Source: Halomonas denitrificans (lineage in GTDB: Bacteria > Pseudomonadota > Gammaproteobacteria > Pseudomonadales > Halomonadaceae). From it: a stretch of 64,000 nt of DNA. This document shows, one piece after another, positions 59,260 through 64,000 of the stretch. The position numbers and the translations under genes are program-made. The notes beneath the pieces are model-generated. The model ran no database searches. It saw nothing but the letters and a program-made list of their open reading frames with translations, and was not told the DNA's origin. Numbering within the stretch: position 1 is the stretch's first letter; each line of letters begins with the position of its first letter. The DNA is taken from assembly GCF_003056305.1 (NCBI RefSeq), contig NZ_PYVX01000005.1, positions 124,001 through 188,000 on the forward strand. The letters run 5' to 3'.

Positions 59260-60126
59260 TCAGCGGTCCGGCAGCGCCTCGGGGCGGTAGCGCTCCAGCA
59301 GCGCCCAGAGGATCGCCGCGGTCTCGGCGTCGACCAGGCCGCGGTAGTCGGCGGGGCGAAAGCGCATCTGGAAGGCGCGCAGCACCGCCCGGGTGGGCGG
59401 GTCGGCCTCGCCGCTGATCGCAAGCCCGTAGCCCCAGGCCGCCAGGGCCCGCTGCAGGGTGGCAAGCGAAGGCGGGTCGACGGCGAAGCGGGCGCGCCAG
59501 CGCGCCACCGCCGAGGGCGCGGGCCAGGGGCCGATGCCGGCCTCGTGCAGGCGCCGCCAGGGGAAGGCCGGGCCGGGGTCGATCTTGCGCGAGGGCGCGA
59601 TGTCGGAATGCGCCACCACATTGGTGGCTTCGATGCCGTGGCGGGCGATGAGGTCCCGGGCCAGTGCGATCAGGGTGGTGATCTGGGCGTCCGGATAGGG
59701 CGCCCAGGCGATCGCGTGCGGCGCGTCGGCCGCCAGGTCGCGCTCGAGCTCGGCCGTCGGGCGATCCGGCCCGGCGTTGACGATCTCGATGCCGATCGAG
59801 GTGGCGTTAATATCCGCGCTGCCCCGCCAGTGGCTGGCGCCGGCGTGCCAGGCGCGCCGCGACTCCTCCACCAGCTGGTAGACCCGCCCCTCGGGGCCGC
59901 GGGGCAGCACGTAGTGGCTGCTGACATGTGGGCCCGTCAGGGTGGCCAGCGCCTCGGCCTCGTCGCCGTCGGTGTAATGCAGCACCAGGTGGCGCACCCG
60001 GCTGTTGTGGGAAGGGGCCGCGTGGCGGTGGTCGACCGTGTAGCCCGCCCGGCGCTCCAGCGTCCCGGGGCCGGCGCAGGCGCCGAGCGCAAGCGTCAGG
60101 AGCAGTATGATCACCCGTCGGTACAT
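59260..60126 (-). CDS. amiD: AmiD-like N-acetylmuramoyl-L-alanine amidase lipoprotein
   Basis: A 288-residue periplasmic lipoprotein. The lipobox LGAC lies at residues 14-17. The amidase_2 zinc domain has HLVLHYTDGD, SSHYVLPRGPEGRVYQLVEE and VAHSDIAPSRKIDPGPAFPW. A peptidoglycan-binding domain follows (PSLATLQRALAAWGYGLAI). It cleaves the bond between muramic acid and the stem peptide. It ends one base after the convergent CoA-transferase and follows the DUF3307 gene by three bases. Confidence 0.88.
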   Translation of the reverse strand: MYRRVIILLLTLALGACAGPGTLERRAGYTVDHRHAAPSHNSRVRHLVLHYTDGDEAEALATLTGPHVSSHYVLPRGPEGRVYQLVEESRRAWHAGASHWRGSADINATSIGIEIVNAGPDRPTAELERDLAADAPHAIAWAPYPDAQITTLIALARDLIARHGIEATNVVAHSDIAPSRKIDPGPAFPWRRLHEAGIGPWPAPSAVARWRARFAVDPPSLATLQRALAAWGYGLAISGEADPPTRAVLRAFQMRFRPADYRGLVDAETAAILWALLERYRPEALPDR

Positions 60127-60129
60127 GGC

Positions 60130-60885
60130 TCAGCCTCCAGTCGGCAGCAGGCGTACCAGCATCCCCAGCACCAGGGTCGTCGAGACGCTGAGCAGGGTGC
60201 CGAGCAGCACGTACTCGGTGAGCTTGCGATCGCGGGTCTCGCGCAGGTCGCCGAAGCGCAGCACCGACTTGGCGGCCAGCAGGAAGCCCACCGCGGTGAG
60301 CTGGTCCAGCAGCACCAGGGTCAGCACCAGCAGCCGCTCCAGCACGCCGATGCGCGCCCCGGCGCTGGCCAGGGTGCCGGTGTCCTCGAGCTCGGCGCTC
60401 CAGCGCCGCATGACCAGCGCGATGGCGATCGACAGCGGGCGCGTCACCAGCAGGTAGGCGGTGACCACCCCGAGCACCGTGGGCGTGGCCAGCCAGGCGC
60501 CCAGCGCCGCCAGCGGGGCGAGGCTCTCCAGCCAGACCAGCCAGAGCCCCGCCAGCACCAGCAGGTGGCCGGCCTGGTCGAGCAGGAACCAGCGCAGTTC
60601 ACCGTCCGGCCGCCGGGACTTGGCCAGATCGATCAGCCAGTGGCTGGCGCCCACCGCGAGCGCGCCGTAAAGCGCGGCCGCCGGCCCCCGGGACATGGCG
60701 CCGGCGGCCAGCAGCAGCACGCCGCCGGCGAGCGCCCCGTGCAGCAGGGCATGCAGCAGCAGGCGGGGCGAGCGCTGGTGCAGGCGGTGGCGCTCCTCCA
60801 CCCAGCGGCGCGGCTGCAGCAGGAAGTCGCCGACCAGGTGGGCCAGCACCAGCGCCATGAGCAGCGAGAGGGCCACGGCGCTCAT
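60130..60885 (-). CDS. DUF3307 membrane protein
   Basis: A 251-residue integral membrane protein with six or more helices. The start (LLMALVLAHLVGDFLLQP) is the DUF3307 hallmark, with a conserved His and Asp in the first helix. Its role is unknown. It is coupled by ATGA to the SatD-like regulator upstream; DUF3307 and SatD genes often pair in other genomes. Confidence 0.8.
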   Translation of the reverse strand: MSAVALSLLMALVLAHLVGDFLLQPRRWVEERHRLHQRSPRLLLHALLHGALAGGVLLLAAGAMSRGPAAALYGALAVGASHWLIDLAKSRRPDGELRWFLLDQAGHLLVLAGLWLVWLESLAPLAALGAWLATPTVLGVVTAYLLVTRPLSIAIALVMRRWSAELEDTGTLASAGARIGVLERLLVLTLVLLDQLTAVGFLLAAKSVLRFGDLRETRDRKLTEYVLLGTLLSVSTTLVLGMLVRLLPTGG

Positions 60886-61544
60886 GGCCTCGGCCTCGAT
60901 GTCGACGGTGCCCGGTCGTCGAGGCGCCCGCCAAGGTAGGCGAGGGTGTCGGCGAGCAGGGTCCAGCGCGCGGCCCGCAGGCGCTTGTGCACGCTGGGCT
61001 GGGTGATGCCCAGGCGCTCGGCCAGGGCCTGCTGGGAGACCGGCTGGGCGCCATCTTCCTGCAGGCTCAGGCCGACGACTTCGGCCGCGTAGGGGGACCA
61101 GCCATCGAGCAGGTCGTCGATGAAGCGCACCAGCAGGTCGAGTCCCGGGTCCTCGGGTTCGTCCAGCAGGGTCAGCGCCAGGTGGCCGGCGCCGCCGGCG
61201 AGGGCATCCAGGCGGCGCCCCGAGGCGATGAAGGTCTCGCCGTCGGCCTCGCGCCCCCCGGGCTCCCCCGGCCCGACCGCCACGGCGATGCGCGCATCCC
61301 AGCGCTGGTGGGGTTCGGAGTGCTCGATCAGCGCCGCCCGCAGTAGCACGGCGGCCTCCATGGCCGCCGTGGCCTGGGGCAGGGCGAGCTGGAAGCCGTC
61401 GCCGCGGAAGCGCTCGCCGCGGCCGCCATGGCGGGAGGCGAGCCCCGCCAGGGTCGCCTCCAGCCGTCGATAGAGGCGCGGCCGATCGCCGACCTTGCGG
61501 GAATCGATCACGTCGCCGGTGAGCACGGCAATTCGTCCTGGCAT
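60882..61544 (-). CDS. SatD-family regulator with C-terminal helix-turn-helix
   Basis: A 220-residue cytoplasmic protein of the SatD family. The start (RIAVLTGDVIDSRKV) and GERFRGDGFQLAL are family traits; the C-terminus holds a helix-turn-helix (QALAERLGITQPSVHKRLRA). GAGGAG seven bases before ATG 61544 supports this start. It begins an operon with DUF3307 and amiD. The AT-rich palindromic array just upstream is a candidate self-operator. Confidence 0.8.
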   Translation of the reverse strand: MPGRIAVLTGDVIDSRKVGDRPRLYRRLEATLAGLASRHGGRGERFRGDGFQLALPQATAAMEAAVLLRAALIEHSEPHQRWDARIAVAVGPGEPGGREADGETFIASGRRLDALAGGAGHLALTLLDEPEDPGLDLLVRFIDDLLDGWSPYAAEVVGLSLQEDGAQPVSQQALAERLGITQPSVHKRLRAARWTLLADTLAYLGGRLDDRAPSTSRPRP

Positions 61545-61588
61545 GTCGCTCGCTCCTCGGGGGCTTACCGCCAGCATAGCCGTGCAGG

Positions 61589-61656
61589 CCTATAGGGCAA
61601 GCTAATAGCCTTTATGGCCTATAAAAATGCCATATAGCCTTTAAGGGCTATATGGC
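61589..61656. promoter_or_regulatory. AT-rich array of ATAGCC/GGCTAT half-sites upstream of the satD-like gene
   Basis: CCTATAGG (61589-61596), AATAGCC (61604-61610), GGCCTAT (61616-61622) and a perfect inverted repeat GCCATATAGCC-TTTAAG-GGCTATATGGC split at 61629-61639 and 61646-61656. The stretch stands out sharply in a GC-rich region and lies 45 bases or more from the satD start. Confidence 0.7.
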
Positions 61657-61689
61657 AGGCGAGGCGAGCGATGGGGCGAGCCATGGCGG

Positions 61690-62868
61690 CTACCGCGCCA
61701 GCTCCGCCATGGCGCGCTCCAGCCCCGCCAGCGTCATGGGGTACATGCGATCGGCGATCAGCTCGCGGATCAGCCGGGTGGAGGGCGTCATCTCCCAGGC
61801 GCGAGGCGGGAGCGGGTTGAGCCAGACCAGGTGCGGGAAGGCGTCGACCAGGCGCCGGAGCCAGACGGCGCCCGGCTCCTCGTTCATGTGCTCGACGCTG
61901 CCCCAGGGGTGGGTCACCTCGTACGGCGACATGGCGGCATCGCCGACGATCACCACCTGGTAGTCGCCGCCGTAGGTGTGCAGCACGTCCATGGTCGGGA
62001 TGCGCTCGCTGTGCCGCCGTCGGTTGTCGCGCCACAGCCCCTCGTAGGGGCAGTTGTGGAAGTAGTAGGCCTCGAGGTGCTTGAACTCCGAACGGGCCGC
62101 CGAGAAGAGCTCCTCGCAGGTGCGCACGTGGTCGTCCATGGAGCCGCCCACGTCGAGCAGCAGCAGCACCTTCACCGCGTTGCGGCGCTCCGGGCGCAGC
62201 TGCACGTTGAGCAGGCCGGCGTCCCGGGCGGTCTCGCGGATGGTGGCGTCGAGGTCGACCTCCTCGGCCGCGCCCTGGCGAGCGAAGCGCCGCAGCCGGC
62301 GCAGGGCCATCTTGATGTTGCGCGTGCCGAGCTTCAGGGAGTCGTCGTAGTCGCGGAAGCGCCGCTCGTCCCACACCTTCACCGCGCGGCGGTGCCGCGA
62401 GCCGTCCTGGCCGATGCGGATCCCCTCGGGGTTGTAGCCGTAGGCGCCGAAGGGGCTGGTGCCCCCGGTGCCGATCCACTTGTTGCCGCCGGCGTGGCGC
62501 GCCTGCTGCTCCTCGAGGCGCTGCTTGAAGGTCTCGATCAACGCCTCGAGGCCGCCCAGGGACTCGATCTTCGCCTTCTCCTCCTCGGAGAGGTGCTTCT
62601 CGAACTCGCGGCGCAGCCAGTCGTCGGGAATCAGCGCCTCGATGGCGGCGTCGAGGCTCGTGAGCCCCTCGAACCAGGCGGCGAAGGCGCGATCGAAGCG
62701 GTCGAAGTGGCGCTCGTCCTTGACCATCACGGTGCGCGCGACCCGATAGAAGGCCTCCAGGTCGGCGAACACCACGCCGCGCTCGACCACCGCGTGGAGG
62801 TCGAGCAGCTCGCGCAGCGAGACGGGCACCTCGTGGCGCTTGAGGGTCTCGAACAGGCCGATGAACAT
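61690..62868 (-). CDS. VWA (CoxE-like) protein partner of a MoxR ATPase
   Basis: A 392-residue cytoplasmic protein. A helical N-terminal part is followed by a von Willebrand A domain whose metal site reads LLLLDVGGSMDDH, a D-x-G-x-S variant of the usual D-x-S-x-S. Later stretches are VIVGDAAMSPYEV and VWLNPLPP. MoxR-VWA pairs act as chaperones that load metals or cofactors, as CoxD/CoxE do. It follows moxR by three bases. Confidence 0.85.
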   Translation of the reverse strand: MFIGLFETLKRHEVPVSLRELLDLHAVVERGVVFADLEAFYRVARTVMVKDERHFDRFDRAFAAWFEGLTSLDAAIEALIPDDWLRREFEKHLSEEEKAKIESLGGLEALIETFKQRLEEQQARHAGGNKWIGTGGTSPFGAYGYNPEGIRIGQDGSRHRRAVKVWDERRFRDYDDSLKLGTRNIKMALRRLRRFARQGAAEEVDLDATIRETARDAGLLNVQLRPERRNAVKVLLLLDVGGSMDDHVRTCEELFSAARSEFKHLEAYYFHNCPYEGLWRDNRRRHSERIPTMDVLHTYGGDYQVVIVGDAAMSPYEVTHPWGSVEHMNEEPGAVWLRRLVDAFPHLVWLNPLPPRAWEMTPSTRLIRELIADRMYPMTLAGLERAMAELAR

Positions 62869-62871
62869 GGC

Positions 62872-63717
62872 TTAGCGGCCTTGCCGGCGCATCATGAACG
62901 CCAGCCGCTCAAGCAGCTGGGTGTCCTGCTCGTTCTTGACCATGGCGCCGGCGAGCGGCGGGAGCGCCTTCGCCGGGTCGCGCTGGTAGAGCGCCTCCTG
63001 GGCCAGCTCGTCGCTCATCAGGAGCTTCAGCCAGTCGACCAGCTCCGAGGTGGAGGGGCGCTTCTTCAGGCCCGGGGCCTCGCGCAGTTCGAAGAACACC
63101 TCCAGCGCCTCGCCGACCAGCCGCGGGGCGATGTCGGGGAAGTGCACGTCGACGATCGCCTGCATGGTCTGCCGGTCGGGGAACTCGATGTAGTGGAAGA
63201 AGCAGCGGCGCAGGAAGGCGTCGGGGAGCTCCTTCTCGTTGTTGGAGGTGATGACGATGATCGGGCGGTGGGTCGCGGTGATGGTCTCGCCGGTCTCGTA
63301 GACATGGAACTCCATGCGATCCAGCTCCTGGAGCAGGTCGTTGGGGAACTCGATGTCCGCCTTGTCGACCTCGTCGATCAGCAGCACCACCCGCTCGCCG
63401 GCCGTGAAGGCCTCCCAGAGCTTGCCGGGGCGGATGTAGTTGGCGACGTCCTCCACGCCCTCGACCCCCAGCTGGGAGTCGCGCAGCCGGCTGACCGCGT
63501 CATACTCGTAGAGCCCCTGGGCGGCCTTGGTGGAGGACTTGATGTGCCAGGTGATCAGCCGGGTGCCGAGCGACGCGGCCAGCTCCTCGGCCAGCAGGGT
63601 CTTGCCGGTGCCTGGCTCGCCCTTGATCAAAAGCGGCCGCTCCAGGGTCACGGCGGCGTTCACCGCCTGCTTGAGCGCCTCGGTGGCCACGTAGGTGGAA
63701 GTGGAATCAAACGCCAT
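62872..63717 (-). CDS. MoxR-family AAA+ ATPase
   Basis: A 281-residue AAA+ protein: Walker A KGEPGTGKTLLAEELA, Walker B LLIDEVDKAD, sensor region IVITSNNEKELPDAFLRRC. It would remodel or load a target together with the VWA protein encoded next. The target is not evident from this window. Confidence 0.9.
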   Translation of the reverse strand: MAFDSTSTYVATEALKQAVNAAVTLERPLLIKGEPGTGKTLLAEELAASLGTRLITWHIKSSTKAAQGLYEYDAVSRLRDSQLGVEGVEDVANYIRPGKLWEAFTAGERVVLLIDEVDKADIEFPNDLLQELDRMEFHVYETGETITATHRPIIVITSNNEKELPDAFLRRCFFHYIEFPDRQTMQAIVDVHFPDIAPRLVGEALEVFFELREAPGLKKRPSTSELVDWLKLLMSDELAQEALYQRDPAKALPPLAGAMVKNEQDTQLLERLAFMMRRQGR

Positions 63718-63875
63718 GGGTCGCGCCTCGAAATCGTGGTCGTCGGGAGATCAAACGAGTGTACGGTAGGGGTGGCGTCACAACAAACGGCGTTGCCCGC
63801 CATTCAAGGCTGCCACACCGGGAGCCGAGTCGTCTCGACCGGTGGTCGTTGATGACGCATACAGGAGGCACGCTG

Positions 63876-64000
63876 ATGAAAAACCTGTTCGCGTCGATTC
63901 CCGCCTCCCTGGAAGCGGAGCGGTTCGAGGAGCTGGCGGGCGGCAAGGACGTGCGGATCGAGAGCATCGTCTCACGCGGCCACACTTCACCGGAGTGCGG
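63876..64000 (+). CDS. Cupin-domain protein, N-terminal part (runs off the window)
   Basis: Forty-one N-terminal residues are present (MKNLFASIPASLEAERFEEL, then RIESIVSRGHTSPE), matching the start of small cupin proteins of the kind that continue into a metal-binding barrel. AGGAGG precedes ATG 63876 by seven bases. It is divergent from moxR across 158 bases in which I see no clear promoter. Function unknown. Confidence 0.7.
   Translation, partial: MKNLFASIPASLEAERFEELAGGKDVRIESIVSRGHTSPEC

Overview
The window looks like a chromosomal segment of a high-GC gammaproteobacterium, most likely a Halomonadaceae member (Halomonas-like). The evidence is gene content and order: a Pseudomonas-type block rpoE(algU)-rseA(mucA)-rseB(mucB)-degP(mucD)-lepA-lepB-rnc-era-recO-pdxJ-acpS is followed directly by gacS/cysM/rlmD/relA/mazG/ppc. 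Coding density is very high and many gene pairs share ATGA or GTGA stop/start overlaps. I see no rRNA, tRNA, CRISPR array, insertion sequence or phage gene.

Positions 1-14516 form an iron-acquisition island. On the minus strand are the start of a TonB-dependent siderophore receptor, an AraC-type regulator, a FhuF-like ferric reductase, a FecI-type sigma factor, and a four-gene hydroxamate siderophore operon (PLP decarboxylase, N-hydroxylase, MFS exporter, and an acyltransferase fused to an IucA/IucC synthetase). Facing away from it is a complete TonB2-type energising cluster (DUF3450, TtpC-like ExbB, ExbB, ExbD, TonB, TPR protein). Fur-box-like palindromes sit at about 250, 2066, 9264 and 9370, in front of these units.

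Positions 14483-24300 hold DNA/RNA maintenance genes (xthA with a small basic protein, rhlB, dinG coupled to an Nmad3-like gene), a DAHP synthase, and the envelope-stress sigma factor with its two regulators. Positions 24369-32375 hold degP, lepA, lepB, rnc, era, recO, pdxJ and acpS. Positions 32315-43291 hold the hybrid kinase gacS on the minus strand, diverging from the cysM-rlmD-relA-mazG-ppc run (cysteine synthesis, rRNA methylation, stringent response, NTP clean-up, anaplerosis).

Positions 43398-64000 are more mixed: an outer-membrane protein, panE, topB, an ABC1/UbiB-like kinase, a SEC-C protein, ampG, rfaH, an FKBP isomerase, and a two-gene unit encoding a His-rich Tat-like secreted peptide and an HprK-like/PqqD fusion protein. 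The last of these is the best candidate here for an undescribed system. Next comes a 38-residue membrane peptide resembling the cbb3-oxidase subunit CcoM behind FNR/Anr-like sites. Then follow a lytic transglycosylase, proS, a CoA-transferase, an amiD-DUF3307-SatD operon with an AT-rich operator-like array, a VWA-MoxR pair, and the start of a cupin gene.

All assignments come from reading the translated sequence and recalling family signatures; no database search was run.
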